Assembly: GCF_024169315.1 (NCBI RefSeq)
Contig: NZ_JALJWR010000001.1
Coordinates: 2,067,501-2,131,500 of the forward strand
Direction of reading: 5' to 3'
Length of the DNA stretch: 64,000 nt
From: Pseudomonas migulae
Lineage (GTDB): Bacteria > Pseudomonadota > Gammaproteobacteria > Pseudomonadales > Pseudomonadaceae
Positions 55,113-64,000 of this stretch are shown in pieces. How positions within the stretch are numbered: position 1 is the first letter of the stretch; each line of letters opens with the position of its first letter. The translations under genes were made by a program, and so were the position numbers. The notes beneath the pieces are model-generated. The model had not been told where the DNA came from. It saw only the letters and a program-made list of their open reading frames with translations, and made no database searches.

Positions 55113-55355
55113 AAAGATATTTCGATACACCTCACCCAACCAATACTTGAAACTTCTGAAATAAAACTTTGAAAGGCCGAATGACTCACCAACAACTCGG
55201 CCGTCCTTATGCAAAACCTAGTTGATTCGTAGGCTCATTCCTTTTCATTTGTAGGACTATTCCTATATTGCTGCTTGAGGTCAGTCAGTTCATGCGTCCC
55301 GTCAACTATCTGAGCTAAGGTGCGCGCTTTATTTGAGCTCGTATGGGATTTGATT
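55113..55355 (+). other. Leader region of EvgA-like regulator
   Basis: This 243-bp gap holds an inverted repeat GGCCGA/TCGGCC (55175-55202) that may end the receiver gene, and two tandem TAGG-type boxes (55229-55264) described separately. No gene is seen. Confidence 0.5.
55229..55264. promoter_or_regulatory. Tandem repeat GTAGGNNNATTCCT, candidate regulator site
   Basis: GTAGGCTCATTCCT (55229-55242) and GTAGGACTATTCCT (55251-55264) match at 12 of 14 positions and are offset by 22 bp, two helical turns. Each is itself a partial palindrome (TAGG/CCTA). They lie 90-125 bp upstream of the EvgA-like gene and may be its own binding sites. Confidence 0.55.
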
Positions 55356-55982
55356 ATGAACTCCGTTTTTATTGTCGACGATCACCCTGTCATCCGCCTT
55401 GCCGTCCGAATGTTACTGGAGCACGAAGGTTACAAAGTTGTCGGCGAATCCGATAATGGGGTCGATGCCATGCAGATGGTGCGTGAATGCATGCCTGACC
55501 TGGTCATTCTCGATATCAGCATTCCAAAACTGGATGGCCTTGAAGTTCTCGCACGTTTCAACGCAATGAGTACACCGCTGAAAACACTGGTATTGACTGC
55601 GCAGTGCCCGACACTGTTCGGTATTCGTTGCATGCAATCCGGCGCCTCAGGATATGTCTGCAAACAGGAAGACCTGAGTGAGTTGGTCAGCGCGATAAAA
55701 GCTGTACTGTCCGGATACAACTACTTCCCCAGTCAGGCCTTGAATCCTGTCCGTGGTGATGACGTGCGTTACGCCGAACTGGAACTGTTCAAATCGGTTA
55801 ACGACAGGGAACTGATGGTATTGCAACTTTTTGCACAAGGCCGGACCAACAAGGAAATTGCCAAAGGCATGTTTCTAAGCAACAAGACGGTCAGCACCTA
55901 TAAAAAACGACTTATGCAGAAACTCAAAGCCAAATCCCTGGTTGAACTCATCGAAATGGCAAAACGCAACGCATTAGTGTGA
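55356..55982 (+). CDS. EvgA/BvgA-like response regulator
   Basis: This 208-residue regulator has a receiver (about 1-120, FIVDDHPVIRLAVRMLLEHE, phospho-aspartate in LVILDISIPKLDG near residue 52, lysine in YVCKQEDLSE near 103) and a LuxR-type DNA-binding domain (about 145-205, LMVLQLFAQGRTNKEIAKGM and LSNKTVSTYKKRLMQKLKAK). The style is that of EvgA, BvgA and RocA1, which pair with large periplasmic-sensing hybrid kinases. Such a kinase follows with a 4-bp overlap. The ATG at 55356 gives the normal start of the receiver. Confidence 0.9.
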   Translation: MNSVFIVDDHPVIRLAVRMLLEHEGYKVVGESDNGVDAMQMVRECMPDLVILDISIPKLDGLEVLARFNAMSTPLKTLVLTAQCPTLFGIRCMQSGASGYVCKQEDLSELVSAIKAVLSGYNYFPSQALNPVRGDDVRYAELELFKSVNDRELMVLQLFAQGRTNKEIAKGMFLSNKTVSTYKKRLMQKLKAKSLVELIEMAKRNALV

Positions 55983-58900
55983 GACACAGGATGCCCCGTC
56001 GCATAAAGGATTATCTGATTCTCGTGGTTGCAGGTTTATGCCTGAGCACTTCAGTGCCTGCTTCGCAGATCGCCAGCGAACACTTCACCCTGCTCAGTCG
56101 CGCGACCATCCGGCATCTGGATGTCCAACTGGATTCATCGCAACAACAATGGATATCGAGCAAGCGCGAACTGATCCTGGGCACGTCGGCCCCGGACTAT
56201 CCTCCTTTCGACATGACCGTCAGCGGCAAGGACTACGAAGGTTTCACTGCCAATTACGCGAGCATCTTCGGCAAGGCTCTCGGTTTGCCGGTCAAGGTCC
56301 AGCGCTTTGCGTCCCGCGGGGCTGCCATCAAGGCACTTGAAAAAGGCGAGGTCGATCTGCTCGGCACCGCCAATGGGTTTGAGGCTCACAATGCCGATAT
56401 CGTGCTTTCCACGCCCTACGCCGTGGACCAGCCGGTTCTGGTGACGCGGGAAGGAGAAACCCGATCCCTGACCGATGGCCTTGCCGGCTTGCGGCTGAGC
56501 ATGGTGTATCACTACTTGCCACTGGAGGAAGTCAGGGCGCTGTACCCCAAAGCGATCATCACGTCCTATCCGTCCTACCAGAATGCGATCAATGCGGTGG
56601 CCTTCGAACAGGCCGATGTCTTCCTGGGCGACACCATCTCGACCCATTACATGATCAACAAGGGTTATCTGAACAACATCCGCATGGCCAACTTCGGCAA
56701 GCACGAAGCCCACGGTTTCAGCTTTGCCGTGCACAGGCAAAACCCGGAATTGCTCGGGATCATCAATGCCATGCTCATGGCTATCCCCGCCGGCGAACGG
56801 CAGAACATCGCCGAGCGCTGGAGTGCCGGCAGCGACATTCTTCTCACCGACCAGAAGCTACAACTCACCGCCGCCGAAGAACAGTGGCTGGCGCAACATC
56901 CGGTGGTGCGCGTGGTGGTCAATGAGGCGCTTGCGCCGCTGTCGTTTTTCGACAGCAATGGCAATTTTCGCGGCGTCACCGCAGACCTGCTCGAACTGAT
57001 CAGACTGCGTACCGGCCTGCGTTTCGACATCCGGCGCAGCCGAAGCGATGACGAGATGATCGAACAGATCAAGGGCAATAAAGCCGACGTGATCGCCGCC
57101 CTGCTCCCCACCGCCGAACGTGATACAGCGCTGAACTTCACCCGCCCCTATCTGCAAAACTCCTTCGTCCTTCTGACCCGCAAAGCCGCCGACAGCCCGG
57201 CAAACCTCGAGCAACTGGAGGGCAAACGCCTGACCATTGCCCAGGGCAACCCACTGGTGGACTACCTGCGCCGCGAGTACCCACGGATCAGGCTGATTGA
57301 GACACCGGACACGTTCAGCGCGGTGGAGTTGCTCGCCGAAGGCAAGGCAGAAGGTGCCGTGAATTCACTGGTCATCGCCAACTACTTCATTTCCTCGCGG
57401 CTGTTCGAGCACACACTCAAGATCCGGACCACCATCGGCACCCGGCAGGCTGCATTTTCCCTGGCGACCGGGCGAGATGCCAAAGAGCTGAATGCCATTC
57501 TCGACAAGGCACTTCTGAGCATCGCACCGGAAGAGCTCGGCATCATCAACAGCCGCTGGCGTGGCTACTCAGCGTCCTCGCAAAGCACCTGGCGCAATTA
57601 CCAGCGATTGTTCTATCAGATCGTGATCGGGGCCGGTGTGCTGCTGCTGCTTTCCGCGGCCTGGAATGCCTACATGCGCCGACAGATCAAACAGCGTCAG
57701 GCGGCCGAGCGCGCGTTGAACGATCAATTGACCGAGCGGCGCCAACTGTTCGAAGAGCTGCGTTGTGCAAAGGAGCGCGCCGATGAAGCCAACCGCGCCA
57801 AAAGCACGTTTCTGGCGACCATGAGCCATGAGATCCGCACACCGATGAATGCGGTCATCGGCATGCTCGAACTGACGCTGAAGCGCATCGAGAGCACCCA
57901 TCCAGACCGTCCGGCCATTGACGTGGCCTACAACTCGGCCAAGGACCTGCTGGAGCTGATCGGCGACATTCTCGACATTGCACGGATCGAATCCGGGCGT
58001 CTGAGCCTGAGCCCGGAGCGGGTGAATCCGAATGAAATCGTGGGGTCGGTCGTGCGGATCTTCGAGGGCCTGGCCCGTCAGAAAAACCTTGAATTGCTGC
58101 TGGAACTCCACCCGGCCAATCCGGCGATCGATGTCGTGCTGGACCCGATGCGCTTCAAACAGGTGCTGTCGAACCTTGTAAGCAACGCCATCAAATTCAC
58201 GGAACGGGGCCAGGTCCGGATCAGCGTTGAATTGCTTGCGACGGCTGAACCCGAGCAAGTCCGGATGCTGTTGCAGGTTGAGGACAGCGGCATCGGGATC
58301 AGCGAACAGGATCAACGACGACTGTTCGAACCCTTCGCGCAGGCCAATGACACCGGGCAGTCAGGCAGAGGCGGCGCCGGTCTGGGTCTGGTGATCAGCC
58401 GAAGTCTGTGCGAAATGATGGGCGGCAGCCTGCAACTGGGCAGCCAGCCGGGCGTCGGTACGCAGGTCCAGGTTTCGCTGCTGCTGCACGCCTTGCCAGC
58501 CGAGCAGGTACCGCAAACCATCGAAACGCCAATCCACGCCTCCACTGCGCCCTTGAACATTCTGGTGGTCGACGACCACCCGGCCAATCGCTTGCTGATG
58601 TGTCAGCAACTGGAGTTTCTGGGGCATCGATTCAGCGTTGCCGAGGACGGCGAATCAGGCTTCGAAGCGTGGAAAGCAGGGCTGTTCGATCTGGTCATCG
58701 TCGACTGCAACATGCCAGTCATGAACGGTTACGAACTCGCTCGCGCTATCCGCGACCATGAACAGCAATCCCATCGTCCCCCCTGCACCGTTCTGGGTTT
58801 TACCGCCAACGCACAACCGGAAGAACGACAGCGCTGCAAGCAGGCCGGGATGGACGACTGCCTGTTCAAGCCGCTGACACTGACAGCCTTGAATCAATGG

Positions 58901-59296
58901 GTTGCAGGCATCGTACCGACCGACCGCGCTCCCGCCTTCAGCCTGAAAGGTCTGCACTTGTTGACGGGGGGCAACCCGGCAATGGACCTGCGACTGTTGA
59001 CCGAACTGCTCACCAGCAACCGTCTGGACAGACAAGCCATGCAGGCGTTGTCCCGGACAAACGACCCGCAGTTGTTTCTCGATATGGCCCATAAAATCAA
59101 GGGCGCAGCCCGGATTGTCCAGGCCACTCGCTTGATCGATAGCTGCGAAGTCCTCGAACAGGCCTGCCATGAAGTTTTTCATCATGACAAAGTCGCCGAA
59201 TGCAGGGAGGCCGTGGAACGCGCAATGCTCGAACTGGAGCAGGCATTGCAGCAACAAATTGGTCAAAACGACGAAAGCAGAATGATGGAGCCTTAA
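55979..59296 (+). CDS. Unorthodox hybrid histidine kinase, EvgS/BvgS-like
   Basis: This 1105-residue protein has a signal or anchor segment (about 10-30), two periplasmic Venus-flytrap domains of the SBP_bac_3 type (about 60-275 and 305-530), a membrane segment (about 545-565), HisKA with the phospho-histidine in FLATMSHEIRTPMNAVIGML near 620, HATPase (NLVSNAIKFTERG, GAGLGLVISRSL), a receiver (NILVVDDHPANRLLM, aspartate in LVIVDCNMPVMNGYEL near 907) and a C-terminal Hpt domain (MAHKIKGAAR near 1036). It has the full phosphorelay His-Asp-His of EvgS/BvgS, but no PAS domain before HisKA. The ligand is unknown. The start is GTG 55979 overlapping the regulator, or ATG 55991. Confidence 0.92.
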   Translation: MRHRMPRRIKDYLILVVAGLCLSTSVPASQIASEHFTLLSRATIRHLDVQLDSSQQQWISSKRELILGTSAPDYPPFDMTVSGKDYEGFTANYASIFGKALGLPVKVQRFASRGAAIKALEKGEVDLLGTANGFEAHNADIVLSTPYAVDQPVLVTREGETRSLTDGLAGLRLSMVYHYLPLEEVRALYPKAIITSYPSYQNAINAVAFEQADVFLGDTISTHYMINKGYLNNIRMANFGKHEAHGFSFAVHRQNPELLGIINAMLMAIPAGERQNIAERWSAGSDILLTDQKLQLTAAEEQWLAQHPVVRVVVNEALAPLSFFDSNGNFRGVTADLLELIRLRTGLRFDIRRSRSDDEMIEQIKGNKADVIAALLPTAERDTALNFTRPYLQNSFVLLTRKAADSPANLEQLEGKRLTIAQGNPLVDYLRREYPRIRLIETPDTFSAVELLAEGKAEGAVNSLVIANYFISSRLFEHTLKIRTTIGTRQAAFSLATGRDAKELNAILDKALLSIAPEELGIINSRWRGYSASSQSTWRNYQRLFYQIVIGAGVLLLLSAAWNAYMRRQIKQRQAAERALNDQLTERRQLFEELRCAKERADEANRAKSTFLATMSHEIRTPMNAVIGMLELTLKRIESTHPDRPAIDVAYNSAKDLLELIGDILDIARIESGRLSLSPERVNPNEIVGSVVRIFEGLARQKNLELLLELHPANPAIDVVLDPMRFKQVLSNLVSNAIKFTERGQVRISVELLATAEPEQVRMLLQVEDSGIGISEQDQRRLFEPFAQANDTGQSGRGGAGLGLVISRSLCEMMGGSLQLGSQPGVGTQVQVSLLLHALPAEQVPQTIETPIHASTAPLNILVVDDHPANRLLMCQQLEFLGHRFSVAEDGESGFEAWKAGLFDLVIVDCNMPVMNGYELARAIRDHEQQSHRPPCTVLGFTANAQPEERQRCKQAGMDDCLFKPLTLTALNQWVAGIVPTDRAPAFSLKGLHLLTGGNPAMDLRLLTELLTSNRLDRQAMQALSRTNDPQLFLDMAHKIKGAARIVQATRLIDSCEVLEQACHEVFHHDKVAECREAVERAMLELEQALQQQIGQNDESRMMEP

Positions 59297-59346
59297 CTAT
59301 GCTTGGTCGCTGAGCAGTGTGTTAACCATCATGGAGAGACGCCGCA

Positions 59347-62289
59347 ATGCCCAACCCACTGCGCCCGGATCAACGGCGGTTTCCCCTGCACGTGCACATC
59401 AGTGTGATGTTTACCCTGCTGTTGCTGCTGACCGGTGTGGTGCTGGGCATTTTCAACTATCGGCATACCACGCAGATCATTCTTTCCAGCAGTGAAAAAC
59501 TCTTCGAGCGCATCGAGCAGGACGTCCGGCTGGACCTGCACGCCACCTATGAGCCCATTCATCATCTGTTGAGCCTGCTGGTATACAACCCGGCGGCGCA
59601 GGCTACCGACCTGGAACAACGCCTGGCGCTGCTCGGCCCCTTCAGCCAGTCGCTCAAGGACAACCCTGACCTGGCCTCACTGTACCTGGGCTACGACAAT
59701 GGTGATTTCTTCATGGTTCGCCCGTTGCGAACCGCCGCCCTGAAAACCCTGCTCAACGCCCCGGGCAACGCGGCCTATCAAGTGTGGAGCATCGAGCGAA
59801 ACGGCGGCCCGCTACATTCACAGTCACTGTTTTTCGATCAGGACCTGAATCTTGTCAGTCGGCAGGACAATCCCGACGACACTTACGATCCGCGGACACG
59901 TAACTGGTTTTCCAACGCCCGCCGCGACAGCGATCAGATCATCACCGAACCCTACCTCTTTTTCTCCACCCGCAACGTCGGCACCACCCTGGCCCGCCGC
60001 AGCGGCGCTCACGCAATCCTCGGCGCCGACCTGACGCTGGCCGAACTGTCCGCGACCCTGGCCAAACATGTCGTCACCCCCAGTACCGAAATCGTGCTGT
60101 TCGATGCCGAAGGCAATGCCATCGCTTATCCCGACAGCCGCAAGTTGATCGTCGATGACCAGACCGCCCGCCTGAGCAAAGCCGCCGATCTGAGCCCCGG
60201 CCTCGGCGCGTTGCTGAACAATCCGCCAACAGGTAATCGGCTGAAGGCCGCCGGCCGCGAATGGATCGTTGCCCGCAGTCACATGCAGGAAGGAGGTCCC
60301 CAGGGGCTGCAACTGGCGTTGCTGGTGCCGGAAGACGAATTGCTCGCCGATGCCTACCGCATGCGCTGGCAAGGTGCGTTGATTACGTTGGCCACGTTGC
60401 TGTTGTGCCTGCCGCTGGGCTGGTTGACCTCGAGAATTCTGGTCAAACCCCTGCGCGCACTGGTGCAGGAAGCCGACGCCATTCGCAGTTTCAATTTCCA
60501 TTTCCCGCCCTCCCGCCGCTCGCCGGTGCTCGAAGTCGACCAACTGAGTGTGTCGATGAGCCGCATGAAAGATACCCTGGCGAGTTTTTTCCAGATCACC
60601 GACAGCCTGAGCGCCGAGACACGGTTTGCGCCCTTGCTGGAACGGGTATTGTTCGAAACCGTGAAAATCGGCCAGGCCCAGGCCGGTCTGATCTACCTGC
60701 GGGAGAATGATGGCGATCGCATGGTGCCCCACGGCCTGGTCATCAACGACAGTTCACAGGCATTGCCAGCGTTCGACATTCGCGGCCACGAGCCCGGCGG
60801 CCCACAAAGCCCTGCTTGGCTGGGGCAGTTGTCGAATGCCGACAATGTGGTCATCAGCCTCGGTTTCGAACAGGCGGGGGATTTGCAGAAAGTGTTGCTG
60901 GCGATGGCGTGTCCGCGGGTCCATCTGATCGGTATCCGCCTGCACAATCGGCATAACGAGACCGTAGGCCTGCTGATCCTGTTGCTGGAGGACAGCGGCA
61001 ACCAGAGCGATCTCGAGAAGCTTCGGCCAGACCGCATTGCGTTCCTTCAGGCCGTGTCCGGTGCGGCCGCCGTGAGCATCGAAAGTCAACGCCTGCAAGC
61101 CAAACAGAAACAGTTGCTGGACGCCTTCATTCAATTGCTGGCCGGCGCGATCGATGCCAAGAGCCCCTACACCGGCGGTCACTGCCAGCGCGTGCCGGCG
61201 CTGACCCTGATGATCGCCCAGGCTGCCGCGGCCAGCCAGGACCCGGCCTTCAGCGGTTATCAACCCACTGAAGACGAGTGGGAGGCGCTGCACATCGCGG
61301 CGTGGCTGCACGACTGCGGCAAGGTCACGACGCCGGAATACGTCGTGGATAAAGCCACGAAGCTGGAAACCCTGAACGACCGCATTCACGAAATCCGCAC
61401 CCGTTTCGAAGTGCTCAAGCGCGATGCCTGGATCAGCTACTGGCAGGCCATCGCCCTGGGCGGTGACGAGCAGCACCTGGCGGAACGGCGCGATGCCACG
61501 CTGGCGGGGCTCGACGATGATTTCGCGTTTATTGCCCGTTGCAATCTGGGCGGCGAGGCGATGGCCGATGCCGATCTGCAACGCCTGCGCAGCCTGGCAC
61601 AACGGACCTGGACCCGAACCCTGGATGACCGGTTGGGTGTTTCCTGGGAAGAGAACCGGCGCCAGGCGCGAACACCGGCGCCGACCCTGCCGGTCAGCGA
61701 GCCGTTGCTGGCGGACAAACCCGAGCACCTGTTCGAACGCGCCGAGGGCGAACTGATTCCGGAAGACAATCCCTGGGGTTTCAAACTCGACGTACCGCGC
61801 TACAAGTACAACCGGGGCGAGCTCTACAACCTGAGCATCACCCGAGGCACACTGACTCGCGAGGAGCGTTACATCATCAATCACCACATGGTGCAGACGA
61901 TCCTGATGCTCAGCCGCCTGCCCTTCCCCGGGCACCTCAGCAATGTCGCGGAAATCGCCGGCGGCCACCACGAAAAAATGGACGGCACCGGTTATCCCAA
62001 ACAGTTGAAGCGCGAAGAAATGAGCCTGCCGGCGCGGATGATGGCGATTGCCGACATTTTCGAAGCGCTGACCGCCGCGGATCGCCCTTACAAGAAAGCC
62101 AAATCCCTGAGCGAAGCGCTGGGCATCATGGCCACCATGTGCCGTGATGCCCACATCGACCCCGAATTGTTCGGGCTGTTCATCAACGCCGAGATTTACC
62201 GGCAGTACGCCGATCGATTCCTTGATCCACAGCAGATCGACGCGGTGGATCCGTCAGGCCTGCTGGCCAAGGCAGGCCTCAAGGCATGA
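59347..62289 (+). CDS. Cache-HAMP-GAF-HD-GYP cyclic-di-GMP phosphodiesterase
   Basis: This 980-residue membrane protein has a membrane segment (about 15-37), a periplasmic double-Cache domain (about 40-325, with SLYLGYDNGDFFMV and YDPRTRNWFSNAR), a second segment (about 338-362), HAMP, a GAF domain (about 415-580) and HD-GYP. Catalytic motifs are HDCGKVTTPEY near 654 and HHEKMDGTGYP near 873. The roughly 220-residue distance between them is far longer than in ordinary HD-GYP domains, so an insertion of about 150 residues interrupts the domain. It should break c-di-GMP in response to an external small molecule. The start has GGAGAG upstream. It follows the EvgS-like gene by 50 bp. Confidence 0.9.
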   Translation: MPNPLRPDQRRFPLHVHISVMFTLLLLLTGVVLGIFNYRHTTQIILSSSEKLFERIEQDVRLDLHATYEPIHHLLSLLVYNPAAQATDLEQRLALLGPFSQSLKDNPDLASLYLGYDNGDFFMVRPLRTAALKTLLNAPGNAAYQVWSIERNGGPLHSQSLFFDQDLNLVSRQDNPDDTYDPRTRNWFSNARRDSDQIITEPYLFFSTRNVGTTLARRSGAHAILGADLTLAELSATLAKHVVTPSTEIVLFDAEGNAIAYPDSRKLIVDDQTARLSKAADLSPGLGALLNNPPTGNRLKAAGREWIVARSHMQEGGPQGLQLALLVPEDELLADAYRMRWQGALITLATLLLCLPLGWLTSRILVKPLRALVQEADAIRSFNFHFPPSRRSPVLEVDQLSVSMSRMKDTLASFFQITDSLSAETRFAPLLERVLFETVKIGQAQAGLIYLRENDGDRMVPHGLVINDSSQALPAFDIRGHEPGGPQSPAWLGQLSNADNVVISLGFEQAGDLQKVLLAMACPRVHLIGIRLHNRHNETVGLLILLLEDSGNQSDLEKLRPDRIAFLQAVSGAAAVSIESQRLQAKQKQLLDAFIQLLAGAIDAKSPYTGGHCQRVPALTLMIAQAAAASQDPAFSGYQPTEDEWEALHIAAWLHDCGKVTTPEYVVDKATKLETLNDRIHEIRTRFEVLKRDAWISYWQAIALGGDEQHLAERRDATLAGLDDDFAFIARCNLGGEAMADADLQRLRSLAQRTWTRTLDDRLGVSWEENRRQARTPAPTLPVSEPLLADKPEHLFERAEGELIPEDNPWGFKLDVPRYKYNRGELYNLSITRGTLTREERYIINHHMVQTILMLSRLPFPGHLSNVAEIAGGHHEKMDGTGYPKQLKREEMSLPARMMAIADIFEALTAADRPYKKAKSLSEALGIMATMCRDAHIDPELFGLFINAEIYRQYADRFLDPQQIDAVDPSGLLAKAGLKA

Positions 62290-62772
62290 TCAGCAATCGG
62301 TCAGGCGCAGGAAAATCGCCGCCAGTTTTTCAATGCCGGCCTGATCGTCAGCGGTAAACCGCGCGAGCTTCGGGCTGTCGAGGTCCAGCACGCCGATCAG
62401 GCGACCGTCCTTGACCAGCGGCACGACCAGTTCGCTGTTCGAGGCGCTGTCGCAGGCGATATGTCCCGGAAAAGCGTGCACGTCTTCAACCAGTTGCGTC
62501 TGCAATGTCGCCGCCGCCGTGCCGCACACGCCGCGACCAAACGGGATGCGCACGCAGGCGATCTGCCCCTGAAACGGGCCGAGCACCAGTTCTTCATTAC
62601 GATTGAGGTAGAAACCGGCCCAGTTCAGGTCATCGAGCTGGTTGTACAGAAACGCGGAAAACTGCGCGGCATTGGCGATGAAGTCCCGCTCGTCCGCCAG
62701 CAAGGATTCCAGCTGCGCGTGAAGCATGCCGTAGCCTTCGAGGCCCCGGCCGCTTTGTTGTAAATCGATCAT
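62290..62772 (-). CDS. msrC: Free methionine-(R)-sulfoxide reductase (GAF type)
   Basis: This 160-residue GAF-domain protein matches the fRMsr (YebR/MsrC) family, which reduces free methionine R-sulfoxide. The three family cysteines are visible: two in QIACVRIPFGRGVCGTAAAT (about 81-100) and one in HIACDSASNSELVVPLV near 125. GVLDLDSPKLARFTADD follows. The start at 62772 is chosen by homology of the N-terminus; a longer frame runs into the ATPase gene. It overlaps the 3' end of the upstream ATPase gene by four bases, so the two are an operon. Its stop abuts that of the convergent HD-GYP gene. Confidence 0.92.
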   Translation of the reverse strand: MIDLQQSGRGLEGYGMLHAQLESLLADERDFIANAAQFSAFLYNQLDDLNWAGFYLNRNEELVLGPFQGQIACVRIPFGRGVCGTAAATLQTQLVEDVHAFPGHIACDSASNSELVVPLVKDGRLIGVLDLDSPKLARFTADDQAGIEKLAAIFLRLTDC

Positions 62773-63659
62773 GCCTTGTGCTCCAACAGCTTGAGCCCGA
62801 CCCAATAGCGGGCAAATTGATAGGCGCAACGTCCGTTGCGATTGCCCCGGCCGGTGGCCCAGCGCACTGCGAGGATGTCCAGTTCTTCGTCACGCTGCCA
62901 TTTCAGGCCGGCCTTGTCGGCCAGTTGACCGATCCAGTGCTCGACCACGTTCAGGAAGTGTTCCTGGGTAAACGGATAGAACGACAGCCACAAGCCGAAA
63001 CGGTCCGACAGTGCAATCTTGTCTTCCACGGCCTCGCTGGGATGCAGTTCGCCGTCGACCCGTTTCCAGTTTTCGTTGTCGCTTTCCTTTTCCGGCACCA
63101 GATGGCGGCGGTTGGAAGTGGCGTACAACAAAACGTTATCCGGTGCCTGCTCGAGGGAACCGTCCAGCACGCTCTTGAGCACGCGATAATCACCTTCGCC
63201 CGATTCGAACGACAGGTCATCGCAGAACAGCACGAAGCGCTGGGGCAGCTTGGCAATCTGCTCGACGACCCTCGGCAGGTCCGCCAGGTGGTCGCGTTCG
63301 ATTTCGATCAGCCGCAAGCCTGCCTTGGCGTGTTCGGCCAGTAAAGCGCGCACCAGCGACGATTTACCGGTGCCACGCGAGCCCCAGAGCAATGCGTGGT
63401 TGGCCGGCATGCCGTCGATGAACTGTTGAGTATTGCGCCCCAGCTGCTCCAGTTGCCGGTCGACACCGATCAGGTCGGACAAGCGCATGTCGAGGCTGAC
63501 GTGCAGCGGCAACAGAAACCCGCTGCGGCCCTCACGCTGCCAGCGCGCAGCCAGGCATTGCGTCCAGTCGATGGATTGCCGAGGTGCAGGCAGCAACGGT
63601 TCGATACGGGCCAAAACGGCATCGGCGCGTTCAAGAAAAGCATTCAATCGGGAATCCAC
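62769..63659 (-). CDS. DUF815-family AAA+ ATPase
   Basis: This 296-residue ATPase has a Walker A motif LLWGSRGTGKSSLVRALLAE near residue 92, Walker B FVLFCDDLSFE near 145 and the sensor-like ATSNRRHLVPE near 185. The whole sequence fits DUF815, a family of AAA+ ATPases of unknown role. GAGGAG lies upstream of the GTG start at 63659. It forms an operon with msrC (4-bp overlap), which is the commonly seen partner by position here; no functional link is known. Confidence 0.88.
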   Translation of the reverse strand: MDSRLNAFLERADAVLARIEPLLPAPRQSIDWTQCLAARWQREGRSGFLLPLHVSLDMRLSDLIGVDRQLEQLGRNTQQFIDGMPANHALLWGSRGTGKSSLVRALLAEHAKAGLRLIEIERDHLADLPRVVEQIAKLPQRFVLFCDDLSFESGEGDYRVLKSVLDGSLEQAPDNVLLYATSNRRHLVPEKESDNENWKRVDGELHPSEAVEDKIALSDRFGLWLSFYPFTQEHFLNVVEHWIGQLADKAGLKWQRDEELDILAVRWATGRGNRNGRCAYQFARYWVGLKLLEHKA

Positions 63660-63827
63660 GTCTTCTCCTCGGGCACGTTCACAGTAATGATGGCGCTACA
63701 GCAACGAAACACGGCGTTCGGTGCCCGGATCATCCCTTGTTGCACAAGGGCTCGCGAGAACATCGGTATCCATGCATGATCGACTATGCTTGAGCAGCGA
63801 AGGGAAACGGAAGTGGTTCGACACCCC

Positions 63828-64000
63828 ATGGATATCAAATTCACCAACCGGCTGTCCTACAAGCAAGCCCGGCTTACCGTGCTGGTCGGTTTCATTCTGG
63901 GCACGCTGCTCAGCCTGCTGCAAATAGGCATCGATTATGCCAGTGAAGACGCCTCCATCAACCGGGAAATACTGTCTTTACTGGAAATCAGCCATAACCC
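63828..64000 (+). CDS. N-terminus of a membrane signalling protein (partial)
   Basis: An open frame begins at ATG 63828 and runs off the right edge. About 57 residues are visible: a short basic start, a membrane segment (LTVLVGFILGTLLSLLQIGI, about 17-36) and the beginning of a periplasmic region with SINREILSLLEISHN. This resembles the N-termini of membrane-bound GGDEF/EAL proteins of Pseudomonas, but the output domain is outside the window, so the function is not established. Confidence 0.6.
   Translation, partial: MDIKFTNRLSYKQARLTVLVGFILGTLLSLLQIGIDYASEDASINREILSLLEISHN

Overview
This window looks like a chromosomal segment of a Pseudomonas of the fluorescens group. The evidence is the pyoverdine siderophore genes (pvdL, pvdS, pvdH, mbtH-like), the DsbRS/DsbDEG locus, Pseudomonas-type REP doublets (REPIN-like) between genes, and generally GC-rich coding sequence. 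No tRNA, rRNA, CRISPR array or insertion sequence was seen.

Region 1 (1-25.5 kb) holds two parts of the pyoverdine regulon with an unrelated block between them. mbtH-like and pvdH lie at the left on the minus strand. The giant NRPS gene pvdL (10392-23390) is divergent from pvdS, and a siderophore-type N-acetyltransferase gene follows pvdS. Four PvdS-type iron-starvation boxes (TAAAT-N16-CGT, one of them degenerate) can be read upstream of mbtH, pvdH, pvdL and the acetyltransferase. A Fur box overlaps the pvdS promoter. Iron limitation should therefore relieve Fur at pvdS, and PvdS should then drive the other four. The block in between carries a DsbS/DsbR-like two-component system, a gene for a four-bladed hemopexin-like protein in an AT-rich patch, and the dsbD-tlpA-dsbG periplasmic thiol-redox operon with a likely DsbR direct-repeat site.

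Region 2 (25.5-35.6 kb) has a periplasmic solute-binding protein and an acyclic-terpene (citronellol/geraniol) degradation cluster, atuR divergent from atuABCDEF. Two near-identical 18-bp AtuR-type operators lie between atuR and atuA. atuG and atuH are not present after atuF.

Region 3 (35.6-51.9 kb) is mainly housekeeping: an exonuclease, ppnP, a MOSC protein, cheV, an Hpt-like small protein, a NarL-type two-component pair, a YegS-like lipid kinase, molybdenum-cofactor genes (moeA, moaB, mobA), a small lipoprotein, an RNA pseudouridine synthase, a glutaredoxin-like protein, a Kef-type antiporter, an ammonium transporter and an elaB/yqjE-type stress operon.

Region 4 (51.9-64 kb) is rich in signalling. 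It has an EAL phosphodiesterase, a dGTPase, a stand-alone receiver protein, an EvgA/BvgA-like regulator with a 1105-residue EvgS/BvgS-like hybrid kinase, a 980-residue Cache-HAMP-GAF-HD-GYP protein, a free-methionine sulfoxide reductase, a DUF815 ATPase and the start of another membrane protein. Locus names come from family recognition by reading; no database search was run.
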